DNA of 34,787 nucleotides from CAYURR01 sp964446745 (GCA_964446745.1 CAYURR010000009.1:1-34787), one strand, 5' to 3'; positions 22,552 to 31,742 are shown, counted from the first letter of the stretch. The notes: generated by a model not told the origin, from the letters alone. A program made the numbers and translations.

Positions 22552-25058
22552 AGAAAAAGACCCTATTGTTCTATATCATCACGGCGGCATTGATGCTGAT
22601 GCTGAGTGTAACCGCATTATCGGCGGACAACACGCAGGCCGTTACGATCAGGCTCACAAAGACCGAGGGCGACGGCGTGAGTGTTACATCTAACAGCGGC
22701 AAAACTGTAAAGACCTCCGACAGGATGCGTCTGTTTTCGGGCTACAGCGTGGGCACGGACGAGGACAGCTACGCATATATGTCCTTTGACGACGCAAAGG
22801 CCGGTAAGCTCGACCGCGTTTCAAAGGCGGGCATAAAAAAAGCCGGCAACAAGAATGAACTATATCTTGAGACCGGATCGTTCTACTTTGATGTGAAGGA
22901 AAAGCTCAAGGACGACGAGGAGTTTAATGTCAAGGTATCGAACCTTACGATGGGCATAAGGGGTACTATCGGCGTGGTTAAAACGCGTTTTGTGCTCAAT
23001 AAAAATAATAAAAATGACATCGGCAGCCGCACGACGATACAGATATTCGAGGGTAGTGTGGTCGTAAAGTATTTCAACTCGAAGTCGTCAAAGATCGAGA
23101 CCGCGACGATCTCCGCGGGTTATCAGATGATAGCGGAGATATTAAATGACGGCACGATCTACAATGTCACGGTGCAGCCGATCAAGGTCGATCAGATACA
23201 ATACATAGCGGCCAAGGAGATCATATCCGATCCCGTGACGATCGAGAGGGTGGAGACCGCATGTGGTTTCTCCGAGATGGATATCCAAAGTGCAATGCCT
23301 GAGATCAAGAAGCTCGACGACGAACAGGTCGTAGGCGATAGGGCGACGCGGATCGACGCCGAGGTCGTAATGGATGCCCAGATCAATCCGCCTACACCTA
23401 CTCCGATGCCGACAGCGTCATCCACACCGTCGGGATCATCAACGCCTAATGATTCATATTATTACGGGTATGCTACGGCTACGCCTCAGCCAACAGGACC
23501 CTTACCGGTTGGTGTAGCACCCACTACCGAGTACAACAGGGACGTACGCTTCGCTCCGGGCTATCCTATATTGCGCTATGTCACAGATATCTACGGTGAT
23601 GTGGTGCCCGAATATGTGATAAAGATGGTCGGCGCGAGCCCCGCAGTACCGATGAGTATTTTCATGAACTACTACGGTTATTCGAGGAACTACGATGACA
23701 CGGCATCGCTGTCGGTTGTACATGGGCATGACGGCATGATACAGCCATCAAATGCGTACTACTACACGCCGTGGCAAACCAAGGATATCCAGATAGCCGA
23801 TGAAAACGAGCATGTGGTGCAGCTCTATCATCAGGGCACCTCCGAGTCAACGATGTATTTTGTGGTCAGGGATACGGTTGTAGGGGATTCTGCTGTACCA
23901 ATGCGGTTGGTTCAGATAGCACCCCCCACATCACTTGATCCGAACCCCGTACCTACCCCAGTACCAACACCGGGGCCGAGCTATATCAGTCAGTTGTACG
24001 AGGGTTATATTAACAGGGCCGGTGATACGATATTAATGTATTACTATGATGATCTGGATACAACCAGTGTACCCGCAGCGAGCAGTTATAGCATAACAGC
24101 CGCAGGCATAAGTTATCCGGTGTCCAGTGTGGATGTTGTTAATATAACGGATACAATGAGTTACAGAGGGCTCGTAAAACTGCATCTGTCAAGCCCGATA
24201 CCTCCGGTTGATAGGAATAATATCTACGCGAGCTACTCCGGTACGCAACTGCGCAATCTTGCCGGTACTCGCATAGCCCGCACATTTACAAACAGGCGTG
24301 TATACAAGGCCGAGATAAATTATACGGCAGATGCAATGGGTGGTAGCTTTGCGCATTCGTCGAGCGATGGACGTTATATTTATGTCGGACATTACGGTGT
24401 GCAGTTCGAGGATTCGAATTTTGTAGCACCTCAGCTCTATGATCCATTTAACAACCTAATACCACCCGGGGAATACACGATTCAACAGATGAACATGTAC
24501 TCGGGCCGCACATCATACCTGATAGAATTTAACACATGGTCCACCTTTAACTCGGGGGGGCAGACATTTTCGCTAAGGTTGGTGCCGAACACTATACCAC
24601 CCGGCACACTCGATATGGCTCAAGAAGCGGTAGGTTCATATCTGCCGATGGGACTCACGATACCCATCAGCCCCTCGCCTGAAAACGGACAGCCGGTGTC
24701 TGTTGAATATGTTTCGGGAATGAGGGCGCTGAAGGTTTCCTTCGCAGCTAATAACGGATTGGACTTCGACGACATGTATGGCAATATCGCCTGCCCGTTC
24801 TATATCCAGAGCGGCGGAGCAACCTACAACCTCAGGGGTAATTTGGTGCCGAATACTTCAGAAAATGCGATCTATTTCTATTCGGACAACATACCGTTTG
24901 ATCCGGCGGCATTTAACTGGAACGGCGCAACGCTCAGCATGGCATATGATACGCATTCGCATCAACTGAGCGAATTGGCTCCATATACCGGACGGTTGCG
25001 TTTCCTATCCGGTAAGACTTACACAGGCTTCGCACCGATGCCCATTGCCATCAACTAA
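22548..25058 (+). CDS. Exported FecR-domain protein with Pro/Thr-rich linkers
   Basis: 836 residues with a signal peptide (about 1-26, ending ALSA). A FecR-type domain spans about 60-210 (YAYMSFDDAKAGKLD, LETGSFYFDVKEKL, VSNLTMGIRGTIGVVKT, IQIFEGSVVVKYF). Pro/Thr/Ser-rich linkers at about 283-312 and 475-490 separate it from a large C-terminal region (about 500-836) that I do not recognise; it looks beta-rich and may contain Ig-like modules. There is no sigma-factor partner nearby, so this is the extracytoplasmic, non-transport type of FecR protein often linked to CHASE2 proteins. It is coupled to the SLH/NHL gene by a 4-base overlap and followed by a terminator inside the convergent gene. 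Confidence 0.85.
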   Translation: MKKKTLLFYIITAALMLMLSVTALSADNTQAVTIRLTKTEGDGVSVTSNSGKTVKTSDRMRLFSGYSVGTDEDSYAYMSFDDAKAGKLDRVSKAGIKKAGNKNELYLETGSFYFDVKEKLKDDEEFNVKVSNLTMGIRGTIGVVKTRFVLNKNNKNDIGSRTTIQIFEGSVVVKYFNSKSSKIETATISAGYQMIAEILNDGTIYNVTVQPIKVDQIQYIAAKEIISDPVTIERVETACGFSEMDIQSAMPEIKKLDDEQVVGDRATRIDAEVVMDAQINPPTPTPMPTASSTPSGSSTPNDSYYYGYATATPQPTGPLPVGVAPTTEYNRDVRFAPGYPILRYVTDIYGDVVPEYVIKMVGASPAVPMSIFMNYYGYSRNYDDTASLSVVHGHDGMIQPSNAYYYTPWQTKDIQIADENEHVVQLYHQGTSESTMYFVVRDTVVGDSAVPMRLVQIAPPTSLDPNPVPTPVPTPGPSYISQLYEGYINRAGDTILMYYYDDLDTTSVPAASSYSITAAGISYPVSSVDVVNITDTMSYRGLVKLHLSSPIPPVDRNNIYASYSGTQLRNLAGTRIARTFTNRRVYKAEINYTADAMGGSFAHSSSDGRYIYVGHYGVQFEDSNFVAPQLYDPFNNLIPPGEYTIQQMNMYSGRTSYLIEFNTWSTFNSGGQTFSLRLVPNTIPPGTLDMAQEAVGSYLPMGLTIPISPSPENGQPVSVEYVSGMRALKVSFAANNGLDFDDMYGNIACPFYIQSGGATYNLRGNLVPNTSENAIYFYSDNIPFDPAAFNWNGATLSMAYDTHSHQLSELAPYTGRLRFLSGKTYTGFAPMPIAIN

Positions 25059-25059
25059 A

Positions 25060-27555
25060 TCACTCCGCTTCACGCAGCCTCTCGGACAACGGGAGGCTGT
25101 TTATATTTTTATAGGCCGCACGCGGCGCGATGATACAGATCGCAAACACAATCAAACAGATTATAAATACGGGCATCGTCGGATAGGTAAATATCGCATA
25201 GGTCGCCTCCTGCTTAAACAACGAGAACAGGCCATAGGCGATTAAATTGCCGAGGGTTCCGGTGAGTAATAGCGTGATGATGGCGTACCATAGGCCCTCC
25301 CAAACGAGCATGTCGCGCATCTGTAGTTTGCTCATCCCGACACCCTCCAGCACGGAGAGCTCGCGTTTGCGGGTCATGATGCCCACGGACATGATGTTTA
25401 CGAAGTTCATGATGCCGATGAACCCAAGTATAAACGCTATGCCGCCTCCCAAGGCAAACATTATAATCTTTACTTGCTTTAGCTCCTCACGGTATTCGAT
25501 ACGCGAGCTGCGTCCGAACTCGTAATCGCCGTCCGTCAGCAGCTTCAAAGCTTCGAGCACCTGTTTGTCAAATCCGCTCTCGACATTGACGCTCACATTT
25601 GTGATGATCGGCTCGTCGTTGATTAGACGCTCCAAAAGGTTCGATGAGCAGATGATGCTCGGTGCAAGGGTTCGCGTACTGTTTCTGAAATACAGCGGTG
25701 CGAAACCGCCCACAGGTATCGTGGTCCGTTCCGTTGTGTCGGATGCTCTAAGCTCGACTTGGTTGAGATCACCGTACAGCTCGGGTGTATTTGCGGCGAT
25801 CAGCACGTATTCGCCGCGCACAAATGCCTCTATGTCATATGCTGTGTTTTCTGTTTCATTCAATTCTTGCAACGCGGAGGGCTCGATCCCTATAACCACG
25901 GTTGCAAAGTTCTTCTTCAGTTTCTCCAATTCCTCCGCGTTCACCGTGTTGTTCTCGAGATGTTCGTTTGTATGCTTATCGAAGTGATCCGTGTATGTCA
26001 GATATAAAATCGCCTTAGTAACGGTTTCCGTATCCTTGATGCCCGGTATAGCCTTTATTTTATTGAGAATGTCGGGGGTGAACTTATGTTTGCTGTCCGC
26101 TGTAACGAACACAGATGTATTATTTATTAATTCGAAGTCGCTTTGCATATATGAATTTACAAAGTTGTCCGTGTTCATGCCCAAGACGATCGTAGATACG
26201 GTGATGAACGTGGTGATGCTGATAAACAAACCCACGAGCACCAAATACGCGCGCTTGCGGTCACGGAAGATATTCCTAAGCGCCATACGTTGAGGCTTGG
26301 CATAGGCGCGCCCATGTAGGCGGGGCTTTTTTATCTCGATGCCCGTAAAACGTAACGCCTCTATAGGAGAAACAGACGCAGCCTTTCGGGCGGGTTTAGC
26401 CGCACCGATAAACGCGGTCACGAGTGAAAGCAATACGGCACAGGCGTATATCAGCGGTGAAAAGGATATCCTTGGGCTGACATCGATATTGATAGTCCCG
26501 ACGATCGCGGGTACGATGATCAAGGAGATCGGGACAGCCAATAATACCCCGATCGGTAAGCCTATAAGGCAGAGCCTTACGATCTGACCGAGCACAACAA
26601 GTCTTAGCTGCTTTGGGGTTGTGCCGATGGTCTTAAGCATGCCGTAGAAGCGGATGTCACGGGACACGGAGGTATACATCACGTTATAGATCAGCAGATA
26701 TCCCGTAAGCATCAGCAACAGTGCTACCATTGAAACGCCTACGATCATCGCAATACGATCCGAGACGTTTAAGTTATACATAGGCACAGGGCGGACATCC
26801 TGTTTGTCCGTGATGCCCAGGTCTGTTTCAAGCTGCGAGCAGTAGGTCAAAACCTTCGAGGCGTCCTTGAACTGCACCGTTGCGGAGCCGTCCGTCTCCG
26901 GGGTTTTGTTATACTTATCCGAAAAAGCTTTAGAGACGAGTAAGGAATCGTTGTTGCCGGAGCGAATATGCATGTAGCTCGTGAAATATCCGGTCAGTAT
27001 AAAGGTATCCGAATATGGCGTGATTTGATTGTCTTGATTGATAGAATAGGACAGTGGTATCTCCATGCCCAATATGGGCATACCAAGAGAAGGCTCGGTG
27101 ATGCCCATGCGCTCGAGTACCCAGCGCGGCATCATGATCTCATTCTCTGCCTGTGGGTAGCTCCCGACCACATCTTCATACGCGGGCTTTCGCATATGCA
27201 GCCACTCCGTTTCATCGAAGTAGAACAATGCGAGGCGTATGTCGTTAAGCTCAATATGGGTGTCGACACTGGCGACGAAATTACCCGTGCCTATAGATGT
27301 TATATAGTCGAGTGTGTTTAGTGTTTCGAGCTGAGCGGGCGTGGGTTTGGTGATCGCGGCATGTGCTACGGTACCCATCAGGCTGATCTGCTGCTGCTTA
27401 AATGTCGAAAATAAGCTTAGAGCAATAGAAAAAACCGTCGCGATCATAAAGGTCGTGAGTGCGATCGCGGTAATGATAAAGAAATTGCGCCTGCGATCCG
27501 ATCGCAGACAGCGGTGTGTGATATCGCGGATTATTCGGTTGTTGTTGTTTTTCAT
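25060..27555 (-). CDS. FtsX-type ABC transporter permease
   Basis: An 831-residue permease of the MacB/FtsX superfamily. About eight membrane helices are visible: one at about 23-50, three between about 268 and 390, one near 445, and three in the last 160 residues. Two large extracellular domains follow the first and fifth helices. The two FtsX-type cores are marked by SRDIRFYGMLKTIGTTPKQL and TRKRELSVLEGVGMSKLQM. Such permeases work by mechanotransmission, exporting or detaching peptides, lipoproteins or antimicrobial compounds. The ATG overlaps the ATPase stop by 4 bases. The neighbouring two-component genes suggest a drug- or envelope-stress-responsive transporter. No Bce-type single large loop is evident, so it is not a standard BceB. 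Confidence 0.92.
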   Translation of the reverse strand: MKNNNNRIIRDITHRCLRSDRRRNFFIITAIALTTFMIATVFSIALSLFSTFKQQQISLMGTVAHAAITKPTPAQLETLNTLDYITSIGTGNFVASVDTHIELNDIRLALFYFDETEWLHMRKPAYEDVVGSYPQAENEIMMPRWVLERMGITEPSLGMPILGMEIPLSYSINQDNQITPYSDTFILTGYFTSYMHIRSGNNDSLLVSKAFSDKYNKTPETDGSATVQFKDASKVLTYCSQLETDLGITDKQDVRPVPMYNLNVSDRIAMIVGVSMVALLLMLTGYLLIYNVMYTSVSRDIRFYGMLKTIGTTPKQLRLVVLGQIVRLCLIGLPIGVLLAVPISLIIVPAIVGTINIDVSPRISFSPLIYACAVLLSLVTAFIGAAKPARKAASVSPIEALRFTGIEIKKPRLHGRAYAKPQRMALRNIFRDRKRAYLVLVGLFISITTFITVSTIVLGMNTDNFVNSYMQSDFELINNTSVFVTADSKHKFTPDILNKIKAIPGIKDTETVTKAILYLTYTDHFDKHTNEHLENNTVNAEELEKLKKNFATVVIGIEPSALQELNETENTAYDIEAFVRGEYVLIAANTPELYGDLNQVELRASDTTERTTIPVGGFAPLYFRNSTRTLAPSIICSSNLLERLINDEPIITNVSVNVESGFDKQVLEALKLLTDGDYEFGRSSRIEYREELKQVKIIMFALGGGIAFILGFIGIMNFVNIMSVGIMTRKRELSVLEGVGMSKLQMRDMLVWEGLWYAIITLLLTGTLGNLIAYGLFSLFKQEATYAIFTYPTMPVFIICLIVFAICIIAPRAAYKNINSLPLSERLREAE
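25075..25110 (+). terminator. Plus-strand terminator inside the 3' end of the convergent permease gene
   Basis: CAGCCTC (25075-25081) pairs with GAGGCTG (25093-25099), followed by TTTATATTTTT. It ends the FecR operon although it lies within the last codons of the opposite-strand permease, whose stop is one base from the FecR stop. Confidence 0.65.
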
Positions 27556-28232
27556 CGGGGGTACGCCTCCCCAACTATCTTGCCATCCTCGATATGGATA
27601 ACACGATCCGCGAGCTGTGCTATGCGCTCGTTGTGGGTGATCATCATCATGGTCTGGTGAAACAGGCTCGAGGTCATCTTCAAAACCCCTAACACATCTG
27701 AGCTCGTCTTGCTGTCCAAGTTGCCCGTCGGTTCGTCCGCGAGTACGATGGATGGCTTTGTGGCCAATGCGCGCGCGATCGCGACGCGCTGCTGCTGACC
27801 GCCCGACAGGGTGTTCGGCAGGCTGTTGCGTTTCTCCGTGAGCCCTAATGTGGCAATGATATGGTCCACAAATGCTTTATCGATCGTGTTGCCGTCCAGC
27901 TCGATCGGCAGCACGATGTTCTCGTAAACGCTCAATATCGGCACTAGGTTGTAATTTTGGAACACGAAGCCCACATTGCGCCGACGAAAGATCGTGAGCT
28001 GTTCGTCGGTCATCGTTGATAGCTTGTGCCCGCCCACGATAACCTCTCCCGAACTGGGCTTGTCGAGGCCGCCGAGCATGTTTAATAGCGTGCTCTTACC
28101 CGAGCCCGACATACCCACGACCGCAACGAATTCCCCGTCCTGTACCTCTATATCCACACCGTCCAGTGCGCGTACGATGTTTGGCTCCTTACCGTAATGC
28201 TTCTTTAATGCCTGAGTAATTAATATTGCCAT
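27552..28232 (-). CDS. ABC transporter ATP-binding protein (LolD/MacB type)
   Basis: 226 residues, the usual size for the ATPase partner of FtsX-type permeases. It has Walker A GMSGSGKST (about 40-48), Q-loop FVFQNYNLVP, signature LSGGQQQRVAIARA, Walker B IVLADEPTGNLD and the switch His in MMMITHNERIA. It would dimerise under the permease encoded downstream. AAGGGG precedes the ATG. The gene follows the kinase gene after about 70 nt that hold the TGTAAGA repeats, so it probably has its own regulated promoter. Confidence 0.96.
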   Translation of the reverse strand: MAILITQALKKHYGKEPNIVRALDGVDIEVQDGEFVAVVGMSGSGKSTLLNMLGGLDKPSSGEVIVGGHKLSTMTDEQLTIFRRRNVGFVFQNYNLVPILSVYENIVLPIELDGNTIDKAFVDHIIATLGLTEKRNSLPNTLSGGQQQRVAIARALATKPSIVLADEPTGNLDSKTSSDVLGVLKMTSSLFHQTMMMITHNERIAQLADRVIHIEDGKIVGEAYPR

Positions 28233-28259
28233 GATTATTCCCCTTTCCGTTATGCGTTG

Positions 28260-28314
28260 ATTGTAAGGTATGATTCTTACATACGTCTTACAAAAAGCCC
28301 GCTCAGTTCTTACA
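28260..28314 (-). promoter_or_regulatory. Three phased TGTAAGA sites before the ABC genes
   Basis: Reading the minus strand, TGTAAGA occurs at 28308-28314, 28286-28292 and 28275-28281, with 22- and 11-nt steps, i.e. on one face of the helix. A possible -10 box TACAAT (28260-28265) follows, with a poor -35 (AGACGT). This suits activation by an OmpR-family regulator. The outermost site lies in the last codons of the kinase gene. Confidence 0.6.
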
Positions 28315-29229
28315 GTTTTGTAAGAAGAGCGAAAAGGAGGTATGACCGGGCTTTGAATCCGCGAGGATGTAGCCGCCTTGTTTTTCCATTATCAGTGCGG
28401 CGAGGTACAATCCAAGACCTGCGCCCTCGCTGTCTTTTACATTACTGCCCCGGTAAAACCGCGAAAAAACCGCGTGTATCTCACCCGGCGGGATCCCGAT
28501 CCCGTTGTCTGTGATCACGATCCGTGAAAACAACGATAGACGCTCGGCGATAATAGATATCTCGCTGTCCGGCGCGGAATATTTGATCGCGTTCTCGAGG
28601 ATGTTGGCAAAGACCTCGGCGGTCCATTTCCGATCATGAAAGAGTTCCATGTCTGCAAACTCTGCTACGGAAATCCGGATGTTCTTTTGTACTGCGGCGG
28701 CGATCACAGATTCGACGGCTACACAAAGGGTCTGACGTATACCGCGCAAAGACGGTATAAGCTCGATCGCACCAGCCTCGAGGCGGGACATCTTGATCAA
28801 ACAGCTCATCATCCATGTAAGCCTGTCCGACAGTGTCTTGACGCGCCCGGTGAATTCCTTGCGCTCGTCCTCGGATATGTCGGTGGACATAAGCAGCTCT
28901 GTATACATCGATATGCCCGAGAGAGGTGTCTTCATCTGGTGCGACAGGTCTGAGATATAGCCTTGTATCGTGGCTTTTTCACGGGACGCGAGCGTAGCGT
29001 CCGAGATATACATGTCCATGATGCGCTGGGCCTTGTGGTTGAGCTTTGATATACGGTCGTCCCTGACCTTTAACGCGGGCTTGATTTGCTGCTTGGCGAG
29101 CACCGCGTCGAGCGTCGCGTCGATAGCGTCAAAGGTTTTCTTTACATAACGACGGCTCCAAAGCACACAAAAAGCCGCGGCCAATAAACCGATGACCGCG
29201 GCGATAATAATATAGATATACTCCGACAT
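28303..29229 (-). CDS. Sensor histidine kinase
   Basis: A 308-residue kinase. Only one membrane helix is visible (about 4-25) and there is no extracellular domain, so it may take its signal from a partner such as the adjacent ABC transporter. The DHp domain holds the phospho-acceptor His in SHQMKTPLSG. The catalytic domain has the N box ENAIKYS, G1 DNGIGIP, F box FSRFYRG and G2 GAGLGLYLA, all intact. The ribosome site (AAGGAGTGAGG) spans the end of the regulator gene, 4 bases upstream. It is not a classical Bce-type kinase, which has two helices. Confidence 0.93.
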   Translation of the reverse strand: MSEYIYIIIAAVIGLLAAAFCVLWSRRYVKKTFDAIDATLDAVLAKQQIKPALKVRDDRISKLNHKAQRIMDMYISDATLASREKATIQGYISDLSHQMKTPLSGISMYTELLMSTDISEDERKEFTGRVKTLSDRLTWMMSCLIKMSRLEAGAIELIPSLRGIRQTLCVAVESVIAAAVQKNIRISVAEFADMELFHDRKWTAEVFANILENAIKYSAPDSEISIIAERLSLFSRIVITDNGIGIPPGEIHAVFSRFYRGSNVKDSEGAGLGLYLAALIMEKQGGYILADSKPGHTSFSLFLQNCKN

Positions 29230-29233
29230 TTCC

Positions 29234-29950
29234 TCACTCCTTCACCCAAATGTAGCCCATACCGTGAACAGTCTTTATCGTCATGGGCTTTTTGGGATCC
29301 GCTTCTATCTTTGCGCGTAGTCTGCTGATGTTTACGGATAGCGTGTTCTCGTCGACAAAGTTGCCGCCGGTATCCCAGAGCGCGCCGAGTATCTGTTCCT
29401 TTGTCAAGATCTGCCCCGCATGCTGCATTAAAAAAGAGAGCAAACGAAACTCGGTTGCGCTAATAGGCATCTCTATGCCGTCGACGAACAGCTTGCACAA
29501 CGCCAAGTCTAAGCGAAACCTGCCGGATTGCAAGCTCGTTTGTCTGCCGGCTGATCCGTCCTTCGAGCGTTCATTTGCCGCGCGGCGTAGCAACGCATCA
29601 ACACGCGCCTTTAAAACGGATAACGAGAACGGCTTTGTGACATAGTCGTCCGCACCTGATTGAAGCCCTCGCACCTCGTCAGTCTCTAAATCGCAGGCCG
29701 TGAGCATGATGATAGCGACATTTGAGCGCAATGAATGGCTACGGATCCGCGCGCAGAGATCTATACCGTTCCCGTCCGGCAGACCGAGGTCGAGGATCAC
29801 GAGGTCGATCTCGTTTGGCCGGGCATCATACACCGCCCGTGCATCTGCGATCGTGTTCGTACATATGACCTTGTAGCCATCACTCTCGAACGCAAACGCG
29901 ATACCACGGCATAGGTTCTCGTCATCCTCGACTATCAATATCGTATCCAT
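29234..29950 (-). CDS. OmpR/PhoB-family response regulator
   Basis: 238 residues. The receiver domain (about 1-120) has the acidic pocket E8/D9/D10, phospho-acceptor D54 in VILDLGLPDG, the conserved Thr in IIMLTA and Lys in YVTKPF. The C-terminal winged-helix domain (about 140-236) ends with the typical IKTVHGMGYIW. It is the obvious partner of the kinase downstream and the likely reader of the TGTAAGA repeats. Its ATG is only 6 nt after the ACT-protein stop and lacks a well-placed ribosome site of its own, so it may depend on read-through and translational coupling from the upstream aromatic-acid operon. Confidence 0.95.
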   Translation of the reverse strand: MDTILIVEDDENLCRGIAFAFESDGYKVICTNTIADARAVYDARPNEIDLVILDLGLPDGNGIDLCARIRSHSLRSNVAIIMLTACDLETDEVRGLQSGADDYVTKPFSLSVLKARVDALLRRAANERSKDGSAGRQTSLQSGRFRLDLALCKLFVDGIEMPISATEFRLLSFLMQHAGQILTKEQILGALWDTGGNFVDENTLSVNISRLRAKIEADPKKPMTIKTVHGMGYIWVKE

Positions 29951-29956
29951 AAAAGC

Positions 29957-30397
29957 CTAAACGTTTAGCTCCTTTATAACATCAGCGCCGATCAGCTTGA
30001 GCCCGATCTCCTCGATGCGCTTGACCGCGTTTTCCTGATCGGTCAGGGAGAGTATGACCATCGCGTCATGATCCTCCGAGCGACTCGTAAACGCATACAT
30101 GTACTCGATCGAGACATCGGCTTTCTCCAGTGCTACGAGTACATTGTGCAAGCTGCCGACCTTGTGCTCGAGCGATACGGCTACTACGTCCGTGGTCTTT
30201 ACCGTGCAACCCTTTTCCTTCAGTATCGCCTTTGCATGCTCGACATTCGCGACGATCAGCCTCAGGATGCCGAAGTCCGTCGTGTCGGCTATGCTCAGCG
30301 CGTGGATGTTGATACCGGCCTCGGATATAAAGCCGATGACCTCGGCCAATCTTCCGGGCTTATTCTCTATAAACACCGACAATTGCTTTAAAAACAT
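29957..30397 (-). CDS. Tandem ACT-domain regulatory protein
   Basis: 146 residues made of two ACT domains (about 1-70 and 72-140). The first has LSVFIENKPGRLAEVIGFISEAGINI, the standard amino-acid-binding turn; the second has LEHKVGSLHNVLVALEKADVSI. Stand-alone tandem ACT proteins often lie beside phenylacetate-CoA ligase and indolepyruvate oxidoreductase genes and are thought to sense aromatic amino acids; the direct partner is unknown. ATG 30397 has GGAGGG upstream; a TTG start at 30415 is less likely. It lies 23 nt after the ligase stop, so it is in the same operon. Confidence 0.9.
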   Translation of the reverse strand: MFLKQLSVFIENKPGRLAEVIGFISEAGINIHALSIADTTDFGILRLIVANVEHAKAILKEKGCTVKTTDVVAVSLEHKVGSLHNVLVALEKADVSIEYMYAFTSRSEDHDAMVILSLTDQENAVKRIEEIGLKLIGADVIKELNV

Positions 30398-30420
30398 AGC
30401 ATTCCCTCCGATCAATAAAA

Positions 30421-31725
30421 TTATATCTTACGCTTATCGATAACCCTCTTTGCTTTGCCTTCGCTGCGCTGTATCGTCTTCGGTTCGACGAGGCGCACCG
30501 CGCAGACGACCCCGAGCAGGCTCTCTATCTGGCTCCTGATACGCTTTTCGGCGACCTCAAGGCCCTTTACATTATCCGTGAGCAAGTCCTCGGAGACCTC
30601 GATCTCGACGGTCATGGTATCTAAATTGTTCACGCGATCCACGATGATCTGATAATGCCCGGAGGTTCCGCCCGTGCTTAACAGCACGCTCTCGATCTGC
30701 GACGGGAATACGTTTACACCACGGATGATCAGCATATCGTCGCTGCGTCCGGTCGGCTTGCCCATGCGCACATGGTAACGTCCGCATTCGCATTTCTCCC
30801 TGTTCAAAACGCAGAGGTCGCGTGTGCGGTAACGGATCAGCGGGAAGCCCTCCTTGTTGATCGTAGTGAATACAATCTCGCCGAGCGAACCGTCCGGCAA
30901 TACCTCGCCGGTCTCGGGATCGATGATCTCGGCTATGTAACAGTCCTCCCAGATATGCAAACCGTTTTGATACGAGCAGTCCTGCGAAACCGACGGCCCC
31001 ATGATCTCGCTGAGGCCATAGATGTCATATGCCTTAATATTAAGGCCTGCTTCGATCTTCTTGCGCATGTCCTCACTCCAAGGCTCCGCACCTAATATAC
31101 CGGCCTTTAATTTGAGCTCGGATTTGTCTATGCCCAACTCGGCAAGGGATTCGGCCATATACAGAGCATAGGATGGGGTGCTGCAGAGTATCGTTGTGCC
31201 GAAGTCCTTGATCAAGGTGATCTGACGCTGCGTATTACCCGTTGAGGCCGGTATTGTAACAGCGCCGAGCTTTTCCGCGCCGTAGTGTGCGCCGAGGCCG
31301 CCCGTGAACAAACCGTAGCCGTAGCTGACCTGAATGCGTGAGTGCTTGTCGCCGCCCGCCATCACAAAGCAACGCGCCATACACTCGGACCAGACATCGA
31401 GGTCGCGATGGGTATATCCGACGACGGTCTGCTTGCCCGTGGTGCCCGAGGAGGCATGCACACGCACGATGTCCTCCATCGGCGACGCAAACATCCCGAA
31501 CGGATATGTATCACGCAGATCGGATTTGGTCGTAAACGGTAGGTGTTTAAGGTCTGCAAGGCTTCTAATGTCACCGGGTAAGATGCCCTTTTCCTGCATC
31601 TTGGCGCGGTAATGCGGCACATTTGTATACACACGCGAGACCAAATCCTTTAAACGTCTCGTCTGCAAATCGTCAAGCTCTTCCCTCGTGAGGGTTTCAA
31701 TCGTCTTATTCCAGTAGTGCTCCAT
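30421..31725 (-). CDS. paaK: Phenylacetate-CoA ligase (PaaK-type), complete copy
   Basis: A 434-residue acyl-adenylate-forming enzyme that converts aryl-acetates to their CoA thioesters with ATP, or works in reverse to conserve energy in fermenters. It shows the P-loop HASSGTTGKQTVVGYT (about 90-105), YGLSEIMGPSVSQDC, RYRTRDLC and the C-terminal hinge GRSDDMLIIRGVNVFPSQIE. The ending GKAKRVID is normal for the family. GGGAGG precedes the ATG. It follows iorB by 17 nt, pairing aryl-acyl-CoA chemistry with 2-oxoacid oxidation. Confidence 0.95.
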   Translation of the reverse strand: MEHYWNKTIETLTREELDDLQTRRLKDLVSRVYTNVPHYRAKMQEKGILPGDIRSLADLKHLPFTTKSDLRDTYPFGMFASPMEDIVRVHASSGTTGKQTVVGYTHRDLDVWSECMARCFVMAGGDKHSRIQVSYGYGLFTGGLGAHYGAEKLGAVTIPASTGNTQRQITLIKDFGTTILCSTPSYALYMAESLAELGIDKSELKLKAGILGAEPWSEDMRKKIEAGLNIKAYDIYGLSEIMGPSVSQDCSYQNGLHIWEDCYIAEIIDPETGEVLPDGSLGEIVFTTINKEGFPLIRYRTRDLCVLNREKCECGRYHVRMGKPTGRSDDMLIIRGVNVFPSQIESVLLSTGGTSGHYQIIVDRVNNLDTMTVEIEVSEDLLTDNVKGLEVAEKRIRSQIESLLGVVCAVRLVEPKTIQRSEGKAKRVIDKRKI

Positions 31726-31742
31726 AAAAACCTCCCTGTCCG

